Source: Channa striata (lineage: Eukaryota > Chordata > Actinopteri > Anabantiformes > Channidae). From it: a stretch of 64,000 bases of DNA. The stretch spans positions 5,410,888 through 5,474,887 of the forward strand of contig CM065187.1 in the NCBI GenBank assembly GCA_033026295.1. Direction: 5' to 3'. This document shows positions 36,901 to 48,470 of the stretch, piece by piece (the stretch's first letter is position 1; every line of letters begins with the position of its first letter). The notes under the pieces are model-generated. The model made no database searches. It was not told where the DNA came from and saw only the letters and a list, made by a program, of their open reading frames with translations. Position numbers and translations under genes: made by a program.

Positions 36901-38365
36901 TCAGGTTTTTTGGTCCAGTGTGTGCCTGACCTGGAGTTTTGATGTTATCTCTTATGTTATTTCTTGATTAGGCTTTAATTTCAGTTTTGATTCTAGGCAG
37001 CAGCCCTTGTTTCATGACCATCATGGCCAACGTACCTGTTCACCATGTCATGGCACACAGCTCCATTCTGACAGGGCTCGCTGGCACACTCGTCCACGTC
37101 AACCTCACAGGTGACGCCATCGAACCCGGGCGGACATTCACACGAGTACATGCCAATCAGGTCCTGGCAGGTGGCTCCGTTGCGGCAGGGGTTGGACTGA
37201 CACTCATCTATTTCGAACTCACAGTTGACTCCTGGTGAAGGGGGAAAAGATTTGCTGAGCAAATGCACTGTAGCTACATCCAATTTGGTGAAGTAACACA
37301 AAAATGTGACAAAAAAGTCTGATCCAAACATATTTGCATCAATACACTTTAATACATTATCTAAAGAAAGTGATAGAGTGACAGAGGTGCTAATGTAACC
37401 TGAGCAGTCCCAGACAAACAGGAAGCTCCTGTGACACAGAGCAGGCTCATGGAAAAAGAAAGCTGCGTAAGAAAAGCAAGACAGGAGTGTTTTCTCTCAC
37501 TCTGCATGGAAACTTTATCTGAGCCGCAGATAAGATGCCCAACTAAAAACATCTTAGCGTGCACTTAAAATACTCCTCCTGTTCACTTTATCGGAAACTA
37601 ACAAAACACTTCAACAGCAGTGAGCAAGAAGAAGCAGAAAAACGTCCGTAGGAACCAAGAAATGCTGTCAGCAGCAGAAAGCCCTTGGTTTGATGAGACG
37701 ATGACTAATGACGACTTCATTTTAAACGTTCTGATTCAGATTGAACCTAATGAAAACACGCACGTGTGACAGGATGTGTGACACGGGGCCTTGACTATCA
37801 GGTATTACTGACAGACTGAATGCTAAACTAATGTTCCTAATGTAATGTTTTATGAAGGAAAGTTTCCCACACAATCATGTCTCCTAAAGATTAAATTTCT
37901 GTACTACCACAGCAAAGTTTTTCTACGGAACGTAACTGCAACTGGATTATTATCAATTTTACATATGGACAAGTTGATAAATGGCAAGTACAAAGTACAA
38001 TGCAAATACACTAACACTGAACAAAACACTTTTCTACATTATTATTTTATGTAATTTTTTAGGCCTGATCATCACTTGATTAAGGTTAGAGAAAGATTCT
38101 AATTTTGGCTTAAGAGAGAGAACTGTCCAGTAACAGTCACTTAATACAGTCTGTTTGGACTCTGGAGTTGAATCTGTGCTTTGTAGAGGTGGTTGTAATG
38201 TCATAAATTGTCAGTATAAGTCTTATTTTATGAAAAAAATTACGTTCAATATCAGCTAAGAACTTGTTGATGCAAATGTTAGAGTAGCAGCAGTCTCTTT
38301 AGCACAATATGATGATGGAGTAGGAAATGACATAACACAGGTTTTGGGGAAACTTTGGAGCATGG

Positions 38366-38400
<35 letters not shown>

Positions 38401-41400
38401 ACATACCTGAAAAGCCCAGCAAGCACTCACACTCATAGTGGTCCTTCTCATTGATGCAGGTGGCGTTGTTCTCACAGGGTCGTGACGCACACTCGTTGAT
38501 GTCTATTTCACAGTTGTAGCCCTGAAACCCGGGCACACAGAAGCAGTGGTACTCAGCCACCCCGTCCATACAGATGGCTCCATTCTGACAGGGCTCTGAC
38601 AAACACTCATCAATGTCTTCCTCGCACGTCTGTCCTTTAAACCCCGGAGCACAGTGGCATTTAAAGCCCTCGGGCTGTAAAACACAAGTCCCGTTGTTCC
38701 TGCAGGGTTCATCGATACAGTCCGTCACGTGTGTCCTGCAGTCCTGTCCTCCAAACCCAGCAGGACATCTGCAGAAGTATCCGTTCAACTGGTCGACGCA
38801 CAAGGAGCGTGGCTTGGCGCAGGGGTTGCTCTGACACTCGTCCACCTCCTCCGTGCAGTTATCACCAGTTAGTCCTTCCAGGCAGATGCAGTGGTACTCC
38901 GTGGTACCGGGGGTGCTGGTACAGTTTTCACAGGGAGCGAAGAAGCAGGCGTCATAGAGATCATCACAGTTTTTGCCCATGTACCGCACCCCGTCTCTGG
39001 CACAGATACAGGCATAATCATCCATGGTGTCGACACAGGTCGCTCCGTTCTGACACGGAGCAGACAGACATTTGTCTGATGAGGCTGAACAGAGGATACC
39101 TGAAAATCAGAAGGAAGATCAGGTGACGCAACTGACGTGGTTCCACGTGAAGTGTCGCAGCCCCAAGAAAATCTTCAGGCATCACAGAATTATTCAAAGG
39201 ATAATGTATAAATTTTTCACTGTAAAGTTTTAAAAGTTAATACTTTCTGAAAAAGGAAAACAACACATGATTTCGCTGAATCATGGGTCATTTTTACATA
39301 TTTAAACAATGACACAGTTTGGTTATTATGACTTATGTAAATTACTACAATGGAAAAGGAACGTTAGTAGCACCAGAGGATGACTGGTAGATAATCAGTG
39401 ACTCGAGGCTGCAGAGCAGACATACAAAGCCTACAACTCACTAACACATGAGGATCTTATACGAGTTTGGAACTGTACAGCATTTACAGGACTTTAAGAG
39501 TCTTCATCCAGAACTTGGTTGTGGATAAGTAACCCTAGAGGCCAACTTCAAAACAATCGCCCAAGTTAATATTAAATCCTGTATTTACTAAGAGATGCTC
39601 TGTCCCTGCTGCTGTTCTGCACAGGACTGAATCCCCTCATTGCAGATACTAAAGCCATTTGCATTAAAATTCCCTGGAGAGTGCCTCAAAGTGCAGATGA
39701 ACAACGGCTCAACAAGGGAAGAAATGTGTCAGAGCATATGTGTTGTGTGTGTGTGTGTGTGTGTGTGTGTCTTACATCGCTGCTAATCCAAAGTGAACGT
39801 TTTTCTACTGTTGCCACGTCCTAATTCCAATCAGGTATCTCCTGTTCAACAAAATTAGTCTGCATAATGTGAGTCAGTTGATCAAAATTAACATTTTGTT
39901 AAAGACAAATGACACTGAGTTAAATGACGTGTCTTTCAGTATTACATAATAACACCAAAGACCCTGCAGGGACCCTGGAGGGGTCTGTCTGCTCTTTCAA
40001 TGTATTCACTGACAATGTCTGTCTCCATTTAGCAAAGGAATGGATGGATAAAGTGTGGCTACCTGCTTGTGACAGTGACTCCAATCTGGCCTGCAGTCCT
40101 GGAACAAATGTTCAGTCCCTCTGTGTGCAGGTAAACCCTGTCGCCACGTGTCTGTCAGTTTTCTTGTATGTAGAAATACTCAGACCATTCCTTCATTCCT
40201 TCTTTTCTTTTCTCCACTAAAGCTTTTAGAAGACCTCGAGGACAAGTTTCATGATGATACGTAATAATTCTCTTAGGATCATAGCCAGGACCAGCTTTCT
40301 AGGAAGCACAGGTCTGTGACATAAAGACTTTTGATTGAACTTTACCAGCTGATGGGTGAAAGAGGAAACTTGCTGTGCTCAGTGGTCCCACAATGGTGGA
40401 ATGAGCTACAGGACTCAGCTCTGCACACTCAGCAGCCGCACTCCCAGTATTCAAAAAGCAGGTGAAGATGGAACTTTAAGCCTCAAATTATTAAAAATGT
40501 GGCTTAAACTCTCAACCTGTGTTAAATCTATCAATATGTTTTTTAGACATAAAAATAACTACAGGTCTCCTGGGGCTAATTGCCTCTGTCCATGACCTCT
40601 GGGGCCCCAGCTGGGATTTCTAGCCATCATTCATACAGTAGGTACAGGTTTCCCTGTTACTGGACCAGTCCAACAGTCTGTTCCTTTAATTAGCTCCAAT
40701 TGTGCTCCTTGTCTTAATTTGCTTTTAGCCAGTGCAAAGAATGACCATACTGCGCTTTATCCTCCATGAATGACCATTCTCTGCGTCTGTGGGACCGTTG
40801 TGTATGTCAGTTCACAAAGTGGATGTGAACACTTTAAGGGGGGGGGGGTGTTGGGCGTCCAGTGAGGATTTACAATACATACGCTGTGTCCCCTCACCAG
40901 CCAATGCTATGAGGTCCCCGTGGAATCAGTCCACATTCCTTTTATTAGGCCAGTCTCAACTCTCTGTGCAAAATACCTCCGTCCACCACTCCCAGCCTCC
41001 CAACCCCCAACACTTTGATCTGTGTCCTGTTGCCCAATTCTCACTGAAGTGGAAGATATTAACAGTGAAGGGAGTTATGGGGAGGAGGGAGGGGGCAGAG
41101 AGAGAAAGACTATTTAATGAGATCAGCCAGCACTCAGAACGACGGTGGAATCAGCTGGCTGTTCAATTCTACTTTTGCAACGTTGTAACGTCTCCGTTTT
41201 TACATTAAAACTGCCAAAAACTTGATAATTTTATTATGTTTTATTACTGAGGTTCTACTGGAGTACATCATGTTAGGAGGTAGTTCTAATGTTTTGGCCC
41301 CTCCATTCATTTAAATAGGGTGGCCAGTGAGGGTTTAACCATACAATGACAAAATAAATTTATTTAGCTTAATTTCTATGTAGGAGTCAATTATTACATT

Positions 41401-44400
41401 ATTACTGTTTTTATTTATTTGTAAAACTACTGTCTATATTTTTTTATTTTCTGTAATGATGCTAATAATTAAACAGTCTCATATGTATTGGACCTCAGAC
41501 ATTCAATATGGACATTGCCTAAAACATCAGCAGGAATACTCTTGAGATACGTCCCACCTTTTAACTAGAATAAACACTAAGTGATCCGAAACATACATTT
41601 CTTAGTTTGTCTTAGTTTTAAAAGTTTAGCGCTACTTCTCAATTAACCCATTCACACACATTTACGCAACAGAGGACGTGGGAATTAAACTACAAACCCT
41701 GCGACTGATGGAGCTGCTGTACCTCCCAAAGCCACTCATGCTTGAACTCGTATGAAAACAACAGGGTCAAGTAAAATTCCGATGGGTGTGACATATTAAC
41801 TCAATGTCTGATTTAGCTACATTATTATTTGAAAAACTGGTTTGAAGGATCATGTGGTGTACATTAACAAAAAAACGTGTGTTAGGTACACAATATGAGA
41901 AGTTATTCTTCTTATGAGTTACAATTCAACATGAGACAAACCATCAGTCTGCATTTGGTATGCTCTTTGATGCTCCTTTGGTTAAGGACAGGGTGGTACC
42001 TTGGAAGCAGACGGTTGTTGCCATTTCCAATTGTGATTGAGGTGCAACGTCCCCTGACTCTGACCTCTAGACACTAAGTGTGTTTGAACTTTAAGATTAC
42101 ACTATAAGACAGTGTTAGCCACCTGCGGATTACACGAGTCGCAGGTGGCTGCCGAGGTTGCCAAGATTAGGTTCAAGTCTTCCTGGTGTAAGAGGGAGGC
42201 CAGGATAAATGTGTTAATTGAGTGAGAAAGGTGATCCTTGGGTTGGTTGATGAGGTTAAACATGGATGCACAGTGATAATATCACTGGGTTCCCTAGCCA
42301 CTTTTATTCGGGCAGAAGAAGCTGCTTGGAGAAGTGGCAAAACGATTCTAACCAAGAAGAAAGCGTCCAGTTGGCATAAATTAATCTCCGGATAACCAAA
42401 CCTGGACGACTGAGATTCTTCGCCGACATACTGTTCAGAAAAGTGTCATGGATCAATAAGTAAATTTTTAACTATAATGTAGACGTCTGTACGAACGTCT
42501 ACATGTGAACTATTAACTATTAAAGTTTTTCTGTCCGTTCGTGGTTTCTTATGAGGCATCCCTCAGGGCTCAGTATTGTGTCCAATTTTTTTTATTTATG
42601 AAGAGGTTTTATTGCTGTAGTATTTGTGTAAACGAGATTCCTATGAAACTACGCTTCAAACACGATTATGTTTTTAAAAGGAGATGATATGTTCCCATGC
42701 AATATAATATTTAAATCAGCGAAGCACTACATGTAGTAAAGTTAAGCAACTTGCAAGCAGGTGAGTGGCAGATGTTAAAGCTGGGGCATGAACCATCTGT
42801 TTAAACTGGACCACTTGTGTCGCCTATGTATCGGTGTAGATTTGACGTGCAAGTATAAATCAAACATAAGCAGAAGCACCTCTTTAGGGTTTTTAGTGGC
42901 TCCGTCTGGATCTTCAGCCCCTTCTCGTTATCCATCCTCCTCACTTCTACTCTTCATCCTACTTTCCCTCCCCCTCTTGCAGCAGAGCAGGGTTTACGGC
43001 CTCCCTGACCTCCACAGCTTTTCCATGTTGTAATCCCTCTGGCTTCTTTGGGCCAATCCCCTTGCTCCTCTAATCTCCTGGTGTCAAGGTACCTGCGCAG
43101 ATTACAGCTTCAAGCTTGGGCCTCAAGCCCGTGTCCACCACGCCACCTATACTGTCACAAAAGTCTCCCCCACATACTCTTCCCCTCACTTAACCCTCAT
43201 TAACTGTGACGGAGTCCAGACTGTTTCCCCTTCAGTATTATGTTCAATAAGGACTGACTGACCATGGACTGACTTTAACTCTATACTTAAGACAGAGACA
43301 CTAAGTCCACATTGATCCTTACAGCGATTTTCCCAGTTTATGGAACAATTTATTAGATGTACACACATTGCCCCAACATACATTATGCATAATGTGTGTA
43401 TAACTTTCTTAAATCTAATCAGAGTACTGTATTTAACTGATGCTGACAATATTCATGCCTTGGGATGTATAGCACTGTTCCGGGATGAACAGTTCAAAAA
43501 CATATAGAGCAGTAGGAGAAAACTGTTCCAACAGCTATTGATTTGCCAACTCTGAGGGAACATACAAGCAAGAAATATGTGGTGAGATTTTTTTTGAAAA
43601 GTTGCAATAGTAAGTGGAAGTACAATATATCAACAGCTTTCGACTTGTCCCTTCAGGGGTTTCCCACAGCAAAACCTGTTCCACGTGTTGATTTGGCATG
43701 ACTTTTTATGCTGGAATCGCTTCCTGGCACAATTCTCCCAACAATCCAGTGGGATTTCAAACCCACGGCCTTCTGCAGCCCGGAGTGACCAGCCTCTTTG
43801 AATCTTTTTGTCATGCTCTTAGATCTTCAAATGCCACGGCAAAATCCAGGTGTCTGGTCACACCGATCTTCCTGATATGTTGCTTAAACTGTGTGGGAAG
43901 TTTTTGTTTCTAAATGTCAAAATTAATGCTACAGCTGGAATTTAATCAGGATATAGTGAACGTTTATGAATAGTAGTTTCAGTTTTGAGTTTGTACACAG
44001 GCAGAGCTGAATGACTTTCATTCTCCTCATCTCATTCCTGTTGCTCTGTTTGCAACACTGACAGACAGAGACTGGAAAAAGTCGGCTATAAAAATACATG
44101 TTTACGACTTTCCATGAACCAACACCTACGATAAAGGATTATTGTGAGATGTCACTGGAAACTATGCAATCCTTTCATCACTGGTGAACGTGACAAATTG
44201 TCCCCATCTTATTTCCATCTATGAGAGAGTCTCAATTTAGTGGCAGAGCCCAATAAGCACCTCTCAAAAGACACTTGTTCATGGGCCAGTATCTCTGAGA
44301 GCACATTGACATTCCTGAGACCTGGTCCTGTTAACTGATAGATTTGGAGAAAGGGACAATTGTTGTGGCACCTCTAGACTTTCCAATAAAAGATAACATG

Positions 44401-44644
44401 CCAAGACTAATGTTTTTTATGAGTAAGCATACAGGACGTACATGTGATAGAAGAGATGTGAGTATCACATATTATCTGGTGCTTTCATCAAGATGTACAA
44501 CTGGACGTACTCGTCAGTACTTTAACATTTAATTACGGTTAGTATCACGGACAGAACTGTTTTTTTTTTGCACTCACCCCACTTGAACATCATCATTGTC
44601 AGCAGCACCGTCTTTAGATTCAGATGAACTTTTTCCAACTCCAT
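27732..44644 (-). CDS. CRB2: Crumbs homolog 2-like apical polarity protein, 13 coding exons
   Basis: Family role: a transmembrane apical determinant that recruits PALS1/PATJ and Par6 and organises epithelial and photoreceptor junctions. Exons in transcript order: 44644-44578, 39099-38407, 37231-37036, 36594-36455, 35452-35282, 35196-35083, 34434-33481, 32360-31790, 31664-31499, 31022-30152, 30047-29931, 28313-28187, 27953-27732. The product has a signal peptide, eleven EGFs, EGF12-13, LamG1, EGF14, LamG2, EGF15, a truncated EGF, LamG3, EGF17-21, a membrane helix and a 37-residue tail ending ERLI. All phases fit (mostly phase 1 EGF borders), except that LamG2 exon 8 lacks one base at 32140/32141. 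With that base allowed for, the product is about 1469 residues. The tail and the position beside DENND1A favour CRB2 over CRB1; the a or b paralog cannot be told. Confidence 0.94.
28187..30047 (-). CDS. CRB2: crb2 exons 11-12: membrane-proximal EGF20-21
   Basis: Exon 30047-29931 encodes [13 protein letters not shown]...CTCMPGFTG. Exon 28313-28187 encodes [14 protein letters not shown]...[10 protein letters not shown] and ends DTN in phase 0 at a GTACGT donor. Between them, intron 11 (28314-29930) holds two SINE-type repeats. Confidence 0.92.
28640..28795 (-). repeat. LINE/SINE-type tail fragment
   Basis: Contains GGACCTTCTAGCTGTGAGAA and CTAACCACTGCACCACC. This is the same reverse-complement teleost repeat tail as at 4.5 kb, in crb2 intron 11. 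Confidence 0.55.
28845..28980 (+). repeat. tRNA-derived SINE
   Basis: A B-box-like GGTTCAATCC is followed by the very common teleost SINE tail GGATAAAAGCGTCTGCCAAA and TGACTAAATGTAAATGT. It lies in crb2 intron 11, opposite to the gene. Confidence 0.65.
30152..31664 (-). CDS. CRB2: crb2 exons 9-10: EGF15, truncated EGF, LamG3, EGF17-19
   Basis: Exon 31664-31499 has a full EGF (CLNGGTC...TGKTC) and then [13 protein letters not shown]...GYEC, which stops after its fourth cysteine. It joins directly to [12 protein letters not shown] of LamG3 in exon 31022-30152. CRB1 has the same truncated module (GYEC followed by ANATF), so this is ancestral. LamG3 keeps WHRVNISM and [10 protein letters not shown]. 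Three EGFs follow: CLNGATC, CVHGSC and CEHGGTC. Confidence 0.92.
31790..32360 (-). CDS. CRB2: crb2 exon 8: LamG2, with a 1-base frameshift
   Basis: Encodes [18 protein letters not shown]...[11 protein letters not shown], then shifts frame. It continues as [14 protein letters not shown]...YVGGLPGQ...[16 protein letters not shown]...DDTCK. The 571-base exon needs 572 to fit the phases of both neighbours (1 in, 0 out). The missing base falls at 32140/32141, in TAC CT(-) AAT GGT GTC. Without it, translation stops 15 bases later at 32127-32125. Both sides are well-conserved laminin-G sequence. Confidence 0.88.
33481..34434 (-). CDS. CRB2: crb2 exon 7: EGF12-13, LamG1, EGF14
   Basis: A 954-base exon. 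It has EGF12 ([12 protein letters not shown]...GGTHC, with a longer loop) and EGF13 ([12 protein letters not shown]). LamG1 of about 180 residues follows, from [13 protein letters not shown] to HELGC, with the usual IYVGG and FIGCMEDL blocks, and then EGF14 ([12 protein letters not shown]...SDSC). The donor is GTACAG in phase 1. A nearby GTAAGC would break the join to exon 8. Confidence 0.93.
35083..37231 (-). CDS. CRB2: crb2 exons 3-6: EGF repeats 7-11
   Basis: Exons 37231-37036, 36594-36455, 35452-35282 and 35196-35083. EGF8 is split inside the module (MVN|SYECDC, phase 2); the others join at the GF-x-G site in phase 1. EGF10 has a roughly 20-residue insertion between its third and fourth cysteines ([10 protein letters not shown]...DAAGYIC). 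Comparable insertions occur in vertebrate CRB1/CRB2, so this is a family trait. The exon 4 acceptor is preceded by a (GT)n tract instead of a normal pyrimidine tract. Confidence 0.92.
36603..36620. repeat. (CA)n microsatellite at the crb2 exon 4 acceptor
   Basis: On the sense (minus) strand this is (GT)n, immediately before GTCGTACAG and exon 4. Confidence 0.9.
38368..38399. repeat. (TG)n microsatellite at the crb2 exon 2 donor
   Basis: On the sense strand it is (CA)n starting 7 bases inside intron 2. Confidence 0.95.
38407..39099 (-). CDS. CRB2: crb2 exon 2: EGF repeats 1-6
   Basis: A 693-base exon with six consecutive EGF modules of the C-x-C-x2-G[FY]-x-G-x2-C type. Several carry DEC or NEC calcium-binding starts and the CQNGA motif. 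EGF2 is atypical ([20 protein letters not shown]). The donor GTATGT at 38406 is followed within 7 bases by a (CA)n tract on the sense strand (38368-38399). Confidence 0.92.
40340..40640 (+). mobile_element. non-LTR retrotransposon fragment (L2/Rex1-like)
   Basis: The stretch CCCACAATGGTGGAATGAGC reads as [12 protein letters not shown]. This resembles the C-terminal end of the reverse-transcriptase ORF in L2/Rex1-type LINEs. Frame is lost beyond about 40 codons. The family is uncertain. Confidence 0.4.
42110..42420. repeat. unclassified repeat with a 10-bp hairpin
   Basis: GCCACCTGCG at 42118-42127 pairs perfectly with CGCAGGTGGC at 42140-42149 across a 12-base loop. The following sequence, including AACGATTCTAACCAAGAAGA and AAAGCGTCCAGTTGGCA, has the look of a dispersed fish repeat. 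No protein match is evident. Confidence 0.4.
44578..44644 (-). CDS. CRB2: crb2 coding exon 1: signal peptide
   Basis: ATG in strong context (ACC ATG G). It encodes [11 protein letters not shown] and then a hydrophobic stretch, TVLLTMMMF, ending KWG across a phase-1 GTGAGT donor into ILCSAS of exon 2. This fits a secretory signal with cleavage near CSA. The 67-base exon lies 5.5 kb from exon 2. It was found from the minus-strand donor and reading-phase match. Confidence 0.78.
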
Positions 44645-45479
44645 GGTTAAACCACTGAACTGCCTCTGTGTGGGACAACACTGCACAGAACATCAGATCT
44701 AAACGACATGAGAAGTCCTAGAGTCGTGCCATGCTCCCGTGTGATGCAGGCGTCCCTCACTGTGCTGCTGTGGCCCTGTGTTTAGAGGCTGGCATGCTCC
44801 ACGCTGCCCATGCTTGGCTGCTAATGAGCGCAGCACTGGATTCACAGACGGACAGCCCTCCCTGCGCTGGACTCACTGAGGGTAATCAGCCATGAGAGCA
44901 GGGAGACAACAACAAAACGTGAGCTGGACTAACGCTGGCCAATACTCGTCTTCATTCGCTGAGCTTTAGAAATGGGGGATAGAGTAACAGCAGCCACGCA
45001 AGAAGAGGAGAGAAACATAAAAACATGACCAAAGGGTATTCAAAAAATATGAATCTTACATGAATAACTTTATAATTTCATTGCATTTAGGCAGATATTA
45101 GTTGAAATACCTTATTAGAATGAAGGCCTGGAGATAAAGTGCGATTAGTTTCAAAGTAAAAAAAAGGGCAACTGATTCAATCACTTCCTGTGGTTTAGGA
45201 GGAGTTCTGAAGGAGCAGGACAACAAACTCCCGCTGAAGTAAAAGCAACCAGATGACATCAACTGAACTCACGGCATTCAAATAATATCATCTGAAGGAG
45301 TTTTCCAATTAATTTAAGATTGGGAAGAATGAGCGGAATTTTAGAGCAATTTTATTCATATGTTCTCCCCAAATTAGTTTCATAGAAATTTAAAAAATTT
45401 TAAAAATAGTGAAGTAACCCTTTAAATTACATTTTGTTGAAGCATCATTACCTGCTTTAGTTAATTCAATCTAATTTAT

Positions 45480-45552
45480 CAATTTTGTTTCTATCTTCTT
45501 GAAGAAGACCCCTGATGGGAAAAGCCGAAAGAGAAGTAGTAGTAGTAGATAA
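45480..45552 (+). mobile_element. 3' terminal fragment of the RTE-like LINE family at 62.3 kb
   Basis: GACCCCTGATGGGAAAAGCC followed by GAAAGAGAAGTAGTAGTAGT. The minus-strand element at 62.3 kb ends in the matching GGGAAAAGCCCAAAGAGAAG and then AGTAGAT. This is a typical 5'-truncated LINE end with a trinucleotide tail. Confidence 0.6.
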
Positions 45553-46339
45553 TCACATTCATTATTTTGGTCAGTCATCCTTGTGAAAGATGTTGGATTT
45601 GTGCCTTTTTCAAAACTTTTGTGATTAATGCATCACTCAGAAGCACCTCTACTTATTTATATTAACTGCTGCTCTGCATAAAGTAAATTTAAATAATAAT
45701 ATTTATTGTTGAATACTGTTGATTTCTGTAATCTAAATCCACCGGTCATTTTTGAGTGAACCAATTAGCTTCTAGCGTTGTGTTGTCCTCACTGGATGCA
45801 GTCCAGTGAATCCAGAGCCCGGGTTTTAATCACTGTCCCGTTTGTGTCCTCAGAGGCTTTAGTGGCTCCTTTGTAGCTTGGAGCTTAGCAGTCAGTTATA
45901 CATCACTTAGCCTGTTAGCCCCTTTACTCCCTTCATCCCCCACCCCTCCCCTTCCCTAAATACCAGCTGCGCCTGACACCCCGTGGCCCATTTGCACCCA
46001 TGAACTTAGTGTCACCTATAGTAACTAGCACATGATTGTGCACTGTGCGTGTGGGTGGACTTGTGTGGATAAAGTCAACTTAAAACTGAAGGTGTTGTCA
46101 TTGCTTTTTGCCAAGAAACTCACAGCACTGTTGACAGTGGGGCTGGATAACTCCTGGAGTTTAGATGATTACGTCATGTTCACTGTCACCAGCAGGTACC
46201 CAGCAAATCATTCTCTTATAACTGGTGATGTGTTTCTGAACTATGTGACATCTACGTGACTTACTAGACCTAAGTAGATTTAAATCAAGATTTAGAATGG
46301 TCAGACAGCTCATACACTGCACTTAGGCAGCTGATGGGC

Positions 46340-46640
46340 AGAGGGGTTAATGGCCCCTCATATATTCACCATTCCCACAATGATGGTGGTGGCTACGATT
46401 CAAGGTGCTCAGCTGACCTTTTTGTTGCTCTTTTCATTTCCGGTCAAGGCAGATGGCCGCTCACCCTGAGCCTGGTTCTGCTGGAGGTTTCTTCCGTTAG
46501 AGGAAGTTTTTTTCAAGGGGAATTTGTTGGGTTTTCTCTGAATAACTGTATAGTCTTGACTTTATTATGTAAAGTGCATGGAGATGACTTTGTTGTTAAT
46601 TGGTGCTTTTAAAAATAGTTGAATTGAATTGATCAGTTGG
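46340..46640 (+). mobile_element. LINE 3' end (L2/Rex1-like)
   Basis: Has the order GGTCAAGGCAGATGGCCGCT, then CCCTGAGCCTGGTTCTGCTG and GAGGTTTCTTCC. After these come AAGTGCATGGAGATGACTTT and a tail AGTTGAATTGAATTG. This is the 3' UTR layout of an abundant teleost LINE. No coding part remains. Confidence 0.6.
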
Positions 46641-46934
46641 AGGTATTTAATTCATTCAGACTTAAATTCCATCCTATTTCTTTCCTAGACCAAGCAAAGG
46701 CTTTCACCCAGGTGGAACATCAGCAGGTGGAATGTTATTGACGCTTTTTGTTCCCCTCCTGGTTTTAGAGCTCTGATCTCAGTCCTTTAGGTTTAAGTGC
46801 TCCTTTTTCCAATAAGTGAGAAATTAGGCAGGGATGGTTATTATCAGACATGCCCCTGTGTCTCCATGTTTGCAGATATTATTGAAGTTGAGTTAAAATT
46901 ATTGAAATTATTGCCACAGATGTCACATTTAGGT

Positions 46935-47150
46935 TGCTGCACGTTAGGTTATTTGGAGACTCTAAATTTCTGTAGGTGTGAATGTGAGTAAGAATAGCTG
47001 TCTGTCTGTGTATGTCTCTCTGCTTTGCCCATGACATAGGTTGGAGACCCGTCCAGGGTGGGCCCCGTCTCTCACCCAAATGACAGCTGGGATAGACTCC
47101 AGCCCCCCACAAACCTGAACAGGATAAGAGGTTACAGATAATGGATGTGA
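46935..47150 (+). repeat. SINE/L2-type tail repeat
   Basis: GGAGACCCGTCCAGGGTGGG, then GACAGCTGGGATAGACTCCA and AACAGGATAAGAGGTTACAG with ATAATGGATG. This is the conserved tail shared by teleost V-SINE/L2-type repeats. Confidence 0.65.
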
Positions 47151-48239
47151 GAACAGGCAGGTTGGCTTTCACTGCAGGCCACAGAAAGAAGAAGTCAAGG
47201 CATGACCTGTGTGTAGAGAAGCCGTATTTAAAGCTGTTCACCAGAACACGAAACTCATTCAGGGCGACACTTTCATCGCTGTGGCATTTACATTCAGTCA
47301 TTTATTCAACACTTTTATCCAGTGACTTACAGGTGAGGTAAACAGCAAGTAAAGAAGCTAAGTCAAAGAGAGAGCACAGGAAAGTCCCATTAGAGAAGAT
47401 GAGAAAATATATTTTTTCCTTGTGTTTTAATCAGTGAGCCACCGCAATCATTAGACTGAAGAGACACATTAACTCAAACTGAGTCACAGCTCAATTACAC
47501 ATATTTCATTAGATGTTTTTTCATTAGATGTTTGCAGGAATGCAAACTGCACTTAATGCTTACTAAAGCCCACAGAGGCCAAAGATGGAGCAGATCTGTC
47601 GTTCCGTCCTTGAGAGGCTCCTACCTAATCAGTAACAGATAATGAAGCACATTAGGAGAGAGTAACAGGAATGACAAGTGTTTTTAACACGACGTATTAG
47701 TCACCGTCCATCTGCATAAAAGACACTCCTCACATCGCTGAGATCATGAGCTATTTAGTCAAGATCATCAAACACATTTCCTGTTAATCATCTTGAGCTG
47801 ATCATGGCATTCTGTGCAGAGCAGACATATCACAGTTTAACCGGGAAGAGGAAGCACTAAATTAATAAATTTACGTGACAAATTCAGAACAGTAACAAGA
47901 GTAACATCTGTTCACTTACTGTTCAGATGCAGATGTGGGTGCCACCTTTTGAAACTAGTGAACCTTTAGAGCCTCGACCTAAACCGTGAGCTGGGACAGG
48001 GCAAAAAAAAAAAAAGACTGGAGAAGTTGTGTAATATTGTGAGTATTTAATGTGAGCCCAGTTTGTATATATAGTGAGAAAATGAACTACACTATATTTT
48101 ATCAGTTGTACCAGTTTAAAATGTTTATTGCAACTTAAAAAAAAACACTTATAGAATATTAAAAGCAGTACTCATGGACACCCTGGTTCTCCTCTCTTGT
48201 TGTCTACTTCTCTGCCGCAGGCCTTTTCACTTTCTCTGT

Positions 48240-48470
48240 TTACTTTTCCAGCCAAGCTTGTAGTCTACAAAATTCCAAAGAAGTCGAGGATTTCGTCACC
48301 TACAGTATATTTCAACATAATATCACTGCCATTTAGCGCAGGGACACTCTTCCTCATTTCTTCAGCACAATGTCAAACCACATCCTGCATGTATTACAAC
48401 AGCATGATTCAGTCTGGGTGCTAATCTGGCCTGTCTGCAGTCCACCCAACATGTTCAGGGGTGTTGAAAT
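48240..48470 (+). mobile_element. Tc1-like 3' fragment
   Basis: CACAATGTCAAACCACATCC, then TGCATGTATTACAACAGCAT and TCTGGCCTGTCTGCAGTCCA, match the 3' half of the Tc1 transposase gene seen elsewhere in this window. All frames are broken. Confidence 0.55.

Larger units (their letters stand above)
39100..44577 (-). other. crb2 intron 1
   Basis: A 5.5 kb intron. It includes a (TG)n run at 39741-39770, a LINE-like fragment near 40.4 kb, a G-run near 40.84 kb, and a repeat with a hairpin near 42.1 kb. No exon or RNA gene is supported elsewhere in it. Confidence 0.7.

Noticed and set aside
38731..39126. 131-codon plus-strand open frame
   Set aside because: It is antisense to crb2 EGF-coding exon 2.
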